A stretch of DNA of 64,000 bases from Mucilaginibacter agri (GTDB lineage Bacteria > Bacteroidota > Bacteroidia > Sphingobacteriales > Sphingobacteriaceae): contig NZ_WWEO01000043.1 in the NCBI RefSeq assembly GCF_009928685.1, forward strand, positions 310,001 to 374,000, given 5' to 3'. Below, piece by piece: positions 1 to 8,200 of this stretch. The first letter of the stretch is position 1, and every line of letters starts with the position of its first letter. The notes below the pieces were generated by a model, which did no database searches, was not told the DNA's origin, and saw only the letters and a program-made list of their open reading frames with translations. The position numbers were made by a program, and so were the translations under genes.

Positions 1-219
1 AAGCAAGCCACCCTCGACTATTTCCATTGGGCATTACCTAAAGTTCACGAGAGTTCGATGCTCATCTTCGACGATATTTACTGGAGCGAGGGCATGAAGC
101 AAGCCTGGGCCGAAATTAAAGCCCACCCAGATGTTACCATTACGGTAGATCTGTTCTGGATAGGATTGGTGTTTTTCAGAAAAGGTAAGCCGAAGGAAGA
201 TTTTAAGATAAGGTTTTAA
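1..219 (+). CDS. Class I SAM-dependent methyltransferase, C-terminal part (cut by window start)
   Basis: The first 72 codons are open from base 1 and end at TAA 217-219, so this is the 3' end of a gene that starts before the window. The peptide contains FDDIYWSEGMKQAW followed by a short strand-rich tail (VDLFWIGLVFFRKG). This resembles the C-terminal third of Bacteroidota class I methyltransferases of the O-methyltransferase type, in which the FDDI(Y/H)WS stretch follows the core Rossmann sheet. The SAM-binding glycine motif would lie upstream and is not visible, so substrate and exact family are unknown. Assigned from resemblance only. Confidence 0.6.
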   Translation, partial: KQATLDYFHWALPKVHESSMLIFDDIYWSEGMKQAWAEIKAHPDVTITVDLFWIGLVFFRKGKPKEDFKIRF

Positions 220-256
220 TTTGTCGATTTGTTAATTAGCTAATTTGTCAATGAAA
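218..256. repeat. Left member of an inverted short repeat flanking the orphan gene
   Basis: AATTTGTCGATTTGT (218-232) and ATTTGTCAATGAAA (243-256) are both found reverse-complemented, overlapping each other, at 779-802 on the other side of the 251-772 gene. The second copy includes the start codon of that gene. The origin is unknown; the arms are low in complexity and AT-rich. Confidence 0.5.
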
Positions 257-772
257 GCAATTGGAATAGCTTTATTAATTGTAGGTTTTAATTTAAAAGC
301 ATGTGCTGAGACTAATAATCTTCCACAATGGTTTCTACAATCATTTAGTTCTTTAAAATTAGAGAAGCAATACAAGGTTATTCAACCCTGTAAGCCCGCC
401 TTTCTTGAAGCTGACTTTAATGGAGATAAACAAAATGATATTGCTGTACAGATAATTGATTTAAAAAGCAAAAAGAGAGGGCTTTTAATTATTAACGGTG
501 GACAAAATAATTACTTCATTTTCGGTTGTGGAAAAAAGTTTGCCGATGAAACTTTTTCCGATACTAATTGGCTCAATGGTTGGAGAGTATTTAAAAGTAG
601 ATATGCTTATAAGCCAACCTTTAATACCGATGGAGATATAACAGGTAGCAAAAGAGTAAACCTTAAATTTCCCGCTATTAGTATTTATAGTAGGGAAGAT
701 GGAGATGAAATTGCAGGTCAATATATTTATTGGAATAACAATAAATATATTTCTACGCACCAAGGGGAGTAG
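251..772 (+). CDS. Small secreted protein of unknown function
   Basis: A 173-residue protein is read from ATG 251; an in-frame TTG at 245 is less likely. The N-terminus (MKAIGIALLIVGFNLKACA) looks like a signal peptide. The cysteine near its end might be a lipobox, but the match is poor. Around residues 55-65 lies FLEADFNGDKQNDIAVQI, which resembles the Asp-rich calcium-binding loop of FG-GAP/VCBS-type repeats, here as a single copy. I do not recognise the family. The gene stands alone between a methyltransferase and a convergent barrel gene. Copies of the same short sequence flank it in inverted orientation (218-256 and 779-802). It is more AT-rich than its neighbours, which hints at insertion. 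Confidence 0.6.
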   Translation: MKAIGIALLIVGFNLKACAETNNLPQWFLQSFSSLKLEKQYKVIQPCKPAFLEADFNGDKQNDIAVQIIDLKSKKRGLLIINGGQNNYFIFGCGKKFADETFSDTNWLNGWRVFKSRYAYKPTFNTDGDITGSKRVNLKFPAISIYSREDGDEIAGQYIYWNNNKYISTHQGE

Positions 773-778
773 TTTTCA

Positions 779-802
779 TTTCATTGACAAATCGACAAAT
801 TG
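779..802. repeat. Right member of the inverted short repeat
   Basis: TTTCATTGACAAAT (779-792) is the exact reverse complement of 243-256. ACAAATCGACAAATT (787-801) is the exact reverse complement of 218-232. The right copy is thus a compressed version of both left segments. It lies between two convergent genes. Confidence 0.5.
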
Positions 803-818
803 TCTAATTAATAAATTG

Positions 819-1955
819 CTAAAAAGATTCTCCCAAACTCAAGTACAATCCGCTCTGCCTGTTTTCACCCGGGCGTTTTTCGCCGAAGCCGTAGTCTACA
901 CGCATAGATAGGCCTTTTTCTACGTCGAAGAAATAGCGAAGGCCGCCACCGTAGTTAGGTTTCAGGTCGTCGAAGCTTAAAGATTTGTTGTAAACCGTAC
1001 CCGTACCTACAAAACCAACCACGCCGATGCGGTCGCTTAAGCGGTAACGGAGTTCGGTTTGGCCGGCAATGAGGTTACGGTCGCGGTAACGGCCATTGTA
1101 GTAGCCGCGCATCATTTCGTCGCTGCCCAGGGCAGGCATCAGGTAAAACGGCGAACGCGAGCCAGTCAGGTTTTGATCCTGTATATCCAATCCTAAAACA
1201 AAGCGCTTACTTAGTTTAAAGAACTGTGCATACTCGATATTGAAAAATCCACCAGTATAACTGTTGTTACCAAATATTCCCTTCATCAGGTTAAAATAGC
1301 TGGTGATCACCATACCTTTAGTGGTATAAGTGTTATTGTTTCGGGTGTCATAAATTAAGCTTGGGCCGATGAAAACACTGGCACCGCCGCTTGGATCTTC
1401 CATGCGCGGGTCGGTTTCGTAAATGCCGCCGGGTTCCTTATCGTTAAAGCTGTAGTTGAAGCCACCGGCTACTACGCCTAAATAAATATTGCTGCCGAGG
1501 TGCTTGTCGGCCTCAAAGTTTACTTTGAAACGTTTTTGGCCAATATGATCCTGATTGGCTTTAAGCGTATTATTACCTATACCATAAAAATCATTGGGGA
1601 AATTAATAAAGCTAGCCGCAGCGATGTAGTGCCAGGCATTTTGCGGTGCCCAGTAGCTGGTGCTCAGGCTTACACGTTCTTGGCCTTTGGTAGTAATGGT
1701 GGCATAAGCGAAAACATTAGACACACGCGTGCCCGGGTGGATGGTATCGGTGTAAAACGAATAAAGAGCGGATCCGCCGACTTCAACACCCGTTTCCGGT
1801 GCTGAGCCTAATACGGGCAATAAAAAGAAACTGCTTTTGCGGGTACTGTCCTTCTCAAACAACATACGGCGCACAAAGCCGGGCAGTAATTTCTTTTGAG
1901 CAATAGCAGGGGTAAGTATAGTAAGTAGAAATAGTAAAGTAAATAGTCGTTTCAT
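819..1955 (-). CDS. Omp85/BamA-type outer membrane beta-barrel protein without POTRA domains
   Basis: A 378-residue outer membrane protein starts with a clear signal peptide (MKRLFTLLFLLTILTPAIAQ). The rest alternates polar and hydrophobic residues with many Gly, Tyr and Phe, as in a 16-strand bacterial surface antigen (Omp85 C-terminal) barrel. Near residues 283-300, EMMRGYYNGRYRD carries the (V/I/M)RGY/F motif of the Omp85 loop 6, and the chain ends in aromatic Phe. With about 350 residues after the signal peptide there is no room for POTRA repeats, so this is a short barrel-only member, common in Bacteroidota and of uncertain substrate. It is convergent with the orphan gene; the region upstream of its start is repeat-rich. 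Confidence 0.75.
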   Translation of the reverse strand: MKRLFTLLFLLTILTPAIAQKKLLPGFVRRMLFEKDSTRKSSFFLLPVLGSAPETGVEVGGSALYSFYTDTIHPGTRVSNVFAYATITTKGQERVSLSTSYWAPQNAWHYIAAASFINFPNDFYGIGNNTLKANQDHIGQKRFKVNFEADKHLGSNIYLGVVAGGFNYSFNDKEPGGIYETDPRMEDPSGGASVFIGPSLIYDTRNNNTYTTKGMVITSYFNLMKGIFGNNSYTGGFFNIEYAQFFKLSKRFVLGLDIQDQNLTGSRSPFYLMPALGSDEMMRGYYNGRYRDRNLIAGQTELRYRLSDRIGVVGFVGTGTVYNKSLSFDDLKPNYGGGLRYFFDVEKGLSMRVDYGFGEKRPGENRQSGLYLSLGESF

Positions 1956-2072
1956 GTACGAGGTTGAATGTGCAAAGAAAGGAAAATAGAGTCAAGAATT
2001 GAGAGTCAGGAATCAAGACAAGTTTTTTAGTAAAAGGTTTTAATTATTCCGTCTTTGCAGGGTACAGCCTGT

Positions 2073-2088
2073 CCCGATGGCTATCGGG
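2073..2088. repeat. Short perfect palindrome CCCGAT-GGCT-ATCGGG
   Basis: A six-base stem CCCGAT/ATCGGG with a four-base loop. CCCGATNNNNATCGGG-type palindromes occur as dispersed intergenic repeats in Sphingobacteriaceae (recalled, not checked here). Confidence 0.55.
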
Positions 2089-2176
2089 AAAGCAATCCCC
2101 GACTTAAAGAGGCTTCATAGCGTATAGTCCGTTTTCCATTAGGAAGGGTAGGGGGATTTATGAATCGTCTGTGGAT

Positions 2177-2207
2177 GTACTTCTTTCTTTCCGCAAGAAA
2201 GAAGTAC
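2177..2207. repeat. Perfect 13-bp hairpin
   Basis: GTACTTCTTTCTT (2177-2189) and AAGAAAGAAGTAC (2195-2207) are exact reverse complements around the loop TCCGC. There is no U-tract, so it is not a standard terminator. A second AAGAAAG follows at 2210-2217. Confidence 0.7.
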
Positions 2208-2330
2208 CAAGAAAGAACTCGTGGCTGCTTTATTTTCTACTGAAGTCAGTGCGTTGGCAGGGGCGGTGCTATCCGAAAATCAAGAGGCCACAATTATTAG
2301 GTTATGTTCGTCGGTGCACTTTCTCTATCC

Positions 2331-2360
2331 GTCATGCTGAACTTGTTTCAGCACCTCACA
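2331..2360. repeat. Dispersed palindromic repeat, copy 1 (CTGAACTTGTTTCAG core)
   Basis: GCTGAA-CTTGT-TTCAGC (2336-2352) is a perfect 6-bp stem with a 5-nt loop inside the wider segment GTCATGCTGAACTTGTTTCA. The same core occurs in the opposite orientation at 2581-2597. This CTGAA-CTTGT-TTCAG core is familiar as a widespread bacterial intergenic repeat. When translated it gives spurious peptides such as RHAELVS. Confidence 0.65.
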
Positions 2361-2567
2361 TGTTAAGTATGCTTGTGATAGGGAGCTTTGCTATTCATCA
2401 AACAAGCACAACCTCAAAAAATCTAAACCCGATTGCAGCGGATACCGGCCCGTGCCTAAGGCCCGCAGGCGTATGAGCGGAACGCGGGGCTGACGGCAAC
2501 GAAGAACTACTGACATTGATTTACTAAGATTAAATAATAGTGTATAAAACCTAACTTATCTTTTACT

Positions 2568-2603
2568 CGTCCTGTGGGATCCTGAAACAAGTTCAGGACG
2601 ACG
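2568..2603. repeat. Dispersed palindromic repeat, copy 2 (inverted orientation)
   Basis: CCTGAA-ACAAG-TTCAGG (2581-2597) is the reverse complement of the core of the element at 2336-2352 apart from the terminal base pair. It is embedded in an outer imperfect palindrome, CGTCCTG (2568-2574) with CAGGACG (2594-2600). Both elements lie in the same intergenic region, 230 bp apart, in opposite orientation. Confidence 0.65.
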
Positions 2604-2705
2604 GGTGTAGGTAGTTCGTATTTACTTTATCCACATCTGTAGAAACAATTATTGCCTCAAAATTCCCAAAACATTCTTCTATAAAAAGTTTTATATCAAA
2701 AGTAC

Positions 2706-2713
2706 TACCTTTG
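2706..2713 (+). promoter_or_regulatory. Bacteroidota-type -7 box TACCTTTG
   Basis: TACCTTTG fits the TAnnTTTG consensus and lies 22 nt before the ATG at 2736. No good TTG box is present about 20 nt further upstream, so the -33 element is weak. Confidence 0.45.
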
Positions 2714-2735
2714 CACTCCATTTATTTAATTGATA

Positions 2736-3716
2736 ATGAGTACTACAAGAGGCCCTATATCTCAATTTATTGAGCGTAACTATCTGCATTTTAATGCAGC
2801 GGCTTTGGTTGATGCAGCCAAAGGATACGAAACCCACCTGCTGGAAGGCGGAAAAATGATGATCACACTGGCAGGTGCCATGAGCACCGCCGAGTTAGGT
2901 ATTTCGCTGGCAGAGATGATCCGCCAGGGTAAGGTTGACATTATTTCGTGTACCGGTGCCAACCTCGAAGAGGATATCATGAACCTGGTTGCGCACTCGC
3001 ACTACAAACGCGTGCCTAACTACCGCGATCTGAGTCCGCAAGAGGAGTGGGATTTATTAGAGAACCACTATAATCGTGTTACAGATACCTGTATCCCGGA
3101 AGAAGAAGCTTTCCGCCGTTTGCAGAAACATATTTACAAAATATGGAAAGATGCAGATACTGCAGGCGAGCGCTACTTCCCGCACGAGTTTATGTACAAA
3201 ATATTATTGAGCGGCGAGTTAGAGCAATACTACGAGATTGATCCTAAAAACTCATGGATGCTGGCTGCTGCCGAAAGAAACCTCCCGATTATCGTTCCGG
3301 GATGGGAAGACTCTACTATGGGTAACATCTTCGCGTCTTACGTAATTAAAAACGAGATTAAAGCTACCACCATGAAGAGCGGTATTGAGTACATGGCATG
3401 GCTGGCAGATTGGTATCCGAAGAATTCAGGTGGCAAAGGCGTTGGCTTTTTCCAAATAGGTGGCGGTATAGCCGGCGATTTCCCGATTTGCGTTGTACCG
3501 ATGCTTTACCAGGATATGGAAATGCCCGAAATTCCGTTCTGGAGCTACTTCTGCCAAATCTCTGATTCTACTACTTCTTACGGTTCTTATTCAGGTGCTG
3601 TGCCAAACGAAAAGATTACCTGGGGTAAGCTGGATATTAACACACCAAAGTTTATAGTGGAGAGTGATGCAACTATTGTTGCACCATTAATTTTTGCCTG
3701 GGTACTAAAGCAATAA
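2736..3716 (+). CDS. Deoxyhypusine synthase-like protein
   Basis: A 326-residue member of the deoxyhypusine synthase family (NAD-dependent transfer of the aminobutyl group of spermidine). ATG 2736 is chosen over the TTG at 2730. GAMSTAELG (about 47-55) and CTGANLEED (about 73-81) form part of the NAD/spermidine pocket. IGGGIAGDFPI lies about residues 242-252. SGAVPNEKITWGKL near the C-terminus aligns with the eukaryotic SWGK segment that carries the catalytic lysine (here Lys298). Bacteria lack eIF5A, so the acceptor is probably a small amine; some bacterial homologues make homospermidine. That function is inferred. A terminator hairpin follows. Confidence 0.85.
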   Translation: MSTTRGPISQFIERNYLHFNAAALVDAAKGYETHLLEGGKMMITLAGAMSTAELGISLAEMIRQGKVDIISCTGANLEEDIMNLVAHSHYKRVPNYRDLSPQEEWDLLENHYNRVTDTCIPEEEAFRRLQKHIYKIWKDADTAGERYFPHEFMYKILLSGELEQYYEIDPKNSWMLAAAERNLPIIVPGWEDSTMGNIFASYVIKNEIKATTMKSGIEYMAWLADWYPKNSGGKGVGFFQIGGGIAGDFPICVVPMLYQDMEMPEIPFWSYFCQISDSTTSYGSYSGAVPNEKITWGKLDINTPKFIVESDATIVAPLIFAWVLKQ

Positions 3717-3776
3717 GTGATAATTGCAAATATTGGCAAAATTTGTGTAACAAATATCATACGCTTGCAATATAGC

Positions 3777-3813
3777 AAATGCCCTTTAGCGCTAAGTTAA
3801 AGGGCATTTTCGC
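3777..3813 (+). terminator. Rho-independent terminator
   Basis: AAATGCCCTTTA (3777-3788) pairs perfectly with TAAAGGGCATTT (3798-3809) around a 9-nt loop. The T-run is short. It lies 60 nt after the deoxyhypusine-synthase-like gene and upstream of the act promoter. Confidence 0.75.
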
Positions 3814-3855
3814 ATTTATTTAGAAAGATTATAAATTAAGATTATGTGTCATTAG

Positions 3856-3889
3856 TTTGTCAGCGATAATGTAATAAATTATACTTTTG
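3856..3889 (+). promoter_or_regulatory. Putative promoter of the act-cox operon
   Basis: TTTG (3856-3859) and TACTTTTG (3882-3889) are separated by 22 nt. They fit the Bacteroidota -33 TTTG / -7 TAnnTTTG pattern at the upper end of usual spacing. The predicted transcript start is near 3896, giving a leader of about 80 nt before actA. Confidence 0.6.
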
Positions 3890-3974
3890 TGGACTGCAAA
3901 AAATGCTTATCAGCTTATCATCTGCAAGCTATTGCATTAATATAAAATAGAATTATTTAGCACAAATACACTGT

Positions 3975-5243
3975 ATGAGAAATATCTCATTGATTTTAAA
4001 ACAATTTTCCAGGACGGTTTTACTGGTTGCGGGCTTTGCTGCTATGGGTTTTACGGCCCACGCGCAGGGAGATGCAGCTAAAGGTGAAGCTTTATTTAAG
4101 GCAAATTGTACCGCGTGTCATAAAATCGATGTACGCATGACGGGTCCGGCGTTGGGGCCAGCTATTTCATCAGAAACTGATGACAAATGGTTAACCCACT
4201 GGATTCAGAACAACCAAGCTTTGATTGCAGCTAAAGATCCTAAAGCACTTAAGATCTATAATGAGTACAATCAGGCTGGTATGAACGTGTTCACCAACCT
4301 GTCTGACGGCGATGTGGCAAACATTATTGCTTACGTACGCGACGACTGGAAAAAAATGCAGACTGCTCCTGCTGCGGGTGGCGCTACTGGTGCGGCTGCT
4401 GCAGAAAGCGGACCAAGCGACATGCTGATCTTCGGTTTAATTGGCGTTATCGTTATTGCCTTAATTGTTATCCTGGTATTAAACAGGGTAGTGGGTACAC
4501 TAGAGAAACTGTTACTTAAAAAACAAAACTTACCAGAAGAGGAAGTTGAAGAAGAAGAGGTTGTTAAAGTTGATCGTTTAGCTACGCTGAAAAAGATCGC
4601 TAAAAACAAGAAACTGGTATTCTTTATCATTCTTTGCGGTACTATAGCTATGGGTAGCTGGGCTTGGGTTACCATGTGGAACACTAACGTTCACCAGGGT
4701 TACCAACCAGAGCAACCTATTAAATACTCGCACGAGTTACACGCAGGTGTAATGAAAATCAATTGCCAGTATTGCCACAGTGGTGCTTACAAGAGCAAGA
4801 ATGCTTCTATTCCATCACTTAACGTTTGTATGAACTGCCATAAAGTGGTTAAAACAGAGTCGCCTGAGATTCACAAGATCTATGACGCCTTGGGTTACGA
4901 TCCGGCAACTCAGAAATACGATAGTACTAAAGCTAAGCCAATCCAGTGGGTGCGTATCCACAACCTGCCAGACTTCGCTTACTTTAACCACTCTCAACAT
5001 ACTAAAGTTGGTGGTATCGAGTGTCAACGTTGCCATGGTCCAATCCAAACCATGAAACAAGTTTACCAATACTCACCACTTACTATGAAATGGTGTATCC
5101 AGTGTCACAAACGTACCGGTGTTAATGGTAAGGGTAATGCTTACTACGAAAACATGGTTAGCATTCACGATCGCATTAAAAAAGGCGAGAAAGTTACCGA
5201 AGCCGAAATGGGCGGTACAGAGTGCGCGAAGTGTCACTATTAA
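3975..5243 (+). CDS. actA: Alternative complex III subunit ActA, multihaem cytochrome c with fused monohaem domain
   Basis: A 422-residue periplasmic electron carrier of alternative complex III, passing electrons from menaquinol oxidation towards the oxidase. After a signal peptide ending near AHAQG comes a monohaem cytochrome c domain (CTACH, Cys45-His49). A transmembrane helix (about 151-171) and a second one near 213-231 follow. The C-terminal multihaem domain has five more motifs: CQYCH from 264, CMNCH from 285, CQRCH from 350, CIQCH from 374 and CAKCH from 417, the last at the extreme C-terminus. Six CxxCH in total make this the Bacteroidota form, in which the usual pentahaem ActA is fused to an extra cytochrome c. 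First gene of actABCDEF. Confidence 0.93.
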   Translation: MRNISLILKQFSRTVLLVAGFAAMGFTAHAQGDAAKGEALFKANCTACHKIDVRMTGPALGPAISSETDDKWLTHWIQNNQALIAAKDPKALKIYNEYNQAGMNVFTNLSDGDVANIIAYVRDDWKKMQTAPAAGGATGAAAAESGPSDMLIFGLIGVIVIALIVILVLNRVVGTLEKLLLKKQNLPEEEVEEEEVVKVDRLATLKKIAKNKKLVFFIILCGTIAMGSWAWVTMWNTNVHQGYQPEQPIKYSHELHAGVMKINCQYCHSGAYKSKNASIPSLNVCMNCHKVVKTESPEIHKIYDALGYDPATQKYDSTKAKPIQWVRIHNLPDFAYFNHSQHTKVGGIECQRCHGPIQTMKQVYQYSPLTMKWCIQCHKRTGVNGKGNAYYENMVSIHDRIKKGEKVTEAEMGGTECAKCHY

Positions 5244-5281
5244 TAAATTAAAACTTAGCAATTACAGTTTATATAGCTTAA

Positions 5282-8200
5282 ATGGAAAGCAATAAAAAAT
5301 ACTGGAAAGGTATAGAGGAGCTGAACAGAACACCGGAGTTTGTTGAGAAAAATAAACACGAGTTTGCGGAACCTATTCCTATCGAAGAAATATTGAGCGG
5401 TGATGGATTAAAATCTAAAACCCCTCGTCGCGACTTTTTAAAGGCGCTGGGCTTTGGTGTTGGGGCTGTATCACTTGCTGCTTGTCAGAAAGTGCCTGTT
5501 CACAAATCAATCCCTTACTTAATTAAACCAGAGGAAGTAACCCCGGGTATAGCTAACTTTTATGTTTCAAGCTACGAAGGCAGCGCTATCCTGGTTAAAA
5601 CACGCGAAGGTCGCCCTATTAAAATTGAAGGTAACCCTAACGATGTGTTTGGTAAAGGCGGTACATCTGCAGGTGTGCAGGCTTCGGTATTGGATCTTTA
5701 TGATTCAAGCCGTTTAAAAAATCCTATGCAGGATGGTGGCGACACCGGATGGAGCCAGTTAGACTCGTTTGTAAAAGGACAGCTTGCAGGTATCAAAGCC
5801 AGCGGCAAAAAAATCCGCTTAGTATCATCTACAGTCAACAGCCCATCAACACTGGGTGTAATTGCAGATTTCATAGCACAATATCCAACAGCTAAGCATA
5901 TTGATTATGATGCGGTATCTTATACCGGTATCATCCAGGCTAATCAAAACAGTTTTGGTAAAGCAGTATTGCCTCACTACAACTTTGATAAAGCCGATAT
6001 CATAGTAAGCTTTGGCGCCGATTTCTTAGGTTCATGGATTTCACATACTGAGTTTAGCCGCCAGTATGCTTCTAACCGTGCAGCTAAAGCGCTGGAAGAG
6101 AAAAAAATGTCTCGCCACATCCAGTTCGAAAGCGGTATGAGCTTAACCGGTAGTAATGCCGATGTACGTATGCCAATTAAGCCATCTGAAGAAGGTTTGG
6201 CTATTATTAGCTTATACAATGCATTAAGCGGTACTACTTTACCAGGTTCTAAAAAAGTAAGCGACGCTAACACAGATAAAGCGATTACCCTTGCAGCTAA
6301 AGAATTATTAGCAGCTAAAGGCCGCGCTTTAGTGGTTGCAGGCAGCAATGATGTTGCTACCCAAGTGTTGGTTAACGCTATCAACGCTTTATTAGGTAGC
6401 TACGGTACTACTATCGATTTAGATAACCCATCATTACAATATGCCGGTAACGACGCTGAGTTTGTTGAGTTTGTTAACGAAGTTAAACGTGGCGAGGTTG
6501 ACGCAGTATTCTTCCTGAATGCTAACCCTGTTTACGATTTCTATAATGCTAAAGACTTTACCGAAGCCCTTAAAAAGGTTAAGCTGAAAGTATCTTTTGC
6601 ACCATATGCTGACGAAACCGCTTCATTATGTAACGTAGTCGCTCCTAACAGCCACTACCTGGAGTCATGGGGTGATGAAAACGCTGTAACCGGTTACTAT
6701 ACCATCGTTCAGCCAACTATTAACCCGGTTTACAACACCCGTCAGGCAGAGCAAAGCTTGCTTACCTGGTCTGATAACCCGGTTAAAGAATATTACACTT
6801 ACGTACGCAACACCTGGGATAAAGGTCTTTTATCAATTGCTGGCTTATCGGGCCAACACGGTTGGGAAACTTTATTGCAAACAGGTTTTGTTAAAGCACC
6901 GGCTAAAGCTGCAGGTTTATACAGCTTCAATCGCGATCTTAACGCTGTTGCACAAACCATACTTACGCACAGCTCGCAAATTGCTGCAAGCGGCGATGGC
7001 AAATTAGAGCTTCAGATTTTTGAAAGCCCTAACATCGGTGACGGTAAGAAAGCAAACAACCCTTGGTTACAAGAGTTGCCAGATCCGGTTTCGAAAGTAA
7101 CCTGGGATAACTTTGCTGCCATGGCAGTTAAAACTGCTGAGAAATTAGGCATTGAAGAAGGTGACTACATCACTATTACTGCTAACGGTTACTCTATCGA
7201 CTTACCTGTGTTATTGCAACCAGGCCAGGCTCAGGGTACTATATCAGTAGCCGTTGGTTACGGACGTACCAATGCAGGTAAAGTAGGTGATGGCGTTGGT
7301 CAGAATGCATTCCCATTCTCAACCTTCCGCAACGGTACTTTCCAAACTACCGCGGCTGCTGAGTTTAAGAAAACAGGTGCATTGAAATATGTATTTGCTC
7401 AAACTCAAACTCACCACTCATACGAAGGTCGTAGTGTAATCCACGAAGGTACTTTGGCCGAATACAAAAAGGCTCCGGCTTCTATTGTAGGTAAAGGCGA
7501 GGGTAAAGAAACCTACGATTTGTGGGATGAGTACGAACGCCCGGCTTATAACTGGGTTATGGCTATCGACCTTAACGCTTGTACCGGTTGCGGATCTTGC
7601 GTGGTAGCTTGTACTGCAGAAAATAACGTTCCGGTTGTAGGCCGCGAAGAAGTACGTAACCGCCGCGAAATGCACTGGCTGCGTATTGACCGCTACTATA
7701 GCTTTAACGATAACGGTAAAACTGTTACTAAAGAAAAAGAAATCAACAAGCTTGATGATCTTGACCACGTATCGGTTACTTACCAACCAATGCTTTGCCA
7801 GCATTGCGATCACGCACCTTGCGAAACTGTTTGTCCGGTATTAGCAACTACGCACTCGTCTGAAGGTTTAAACCAGATGACTTACAACCGTTGCGTAGGT
7901 ACCCGTTATTGCGCAAACAACTGCCCGTACAAAGTGCGTCGTTTCAACTGGTTTAACTACTGGAACGATTCTCGTTTCGAAAACTACGTACAAAACGAAT
8001 ACACCGAGCTGGTATTAAACCCGGATGTTACTACACGTTTCCGTGGGGTAATGGAAAAATGCAGCATGTGTGTACAGCGTATACAAGCAGGTAAGCTGAA
8101 ATCTAAATTAGAGAAACGCCCATTGAGAGATGGCGAAATCAAAATGGCTTGTCAGCAATCATGCCCAACCAACGCTATTGTGTTTGGTAACTTAAATGAT

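Larger units (their letters stand above)
1956..2735. other. 780-bp repeat-rich intergenic region
   Basis: No credible gene lies between the barrel gene and the deoxyhypusine-synthase-like gene. The stretch holds at least four separate palindromic elements (2073-2088, 2177-2207, 2336-2352, 2581-2597). It also contains a GC-rich patch (about 2430-2510) unlike its AT-rich surroundings. Open frames across it, such as 2171-2476, run through the palindromes and look non-coding. The last 30 bases carry a promoter -7 box. Confidence 0.7.

Noticed and set aside
2171..2476. 101-codon open frame on the plus strand in the repeat-rich gap
   Set aside because: It runs through two palindromic repeats (translation RHAELVS typical of the repeat) and a GC-rich patch, and has no protein-like composition or promoter.
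4331..4684. 117-codon minus-strand frame inside actA
   Set aside because: It is antisense to the linker and helix of ActA; the sense frame has haem motifs and fits the operon.
7418..7813. 131-codon minus-strand frame inside actB
   Set aside because: Antisense to the first iron-sulfur domain; low-complexity hydrophobic peptide without family resemblance.
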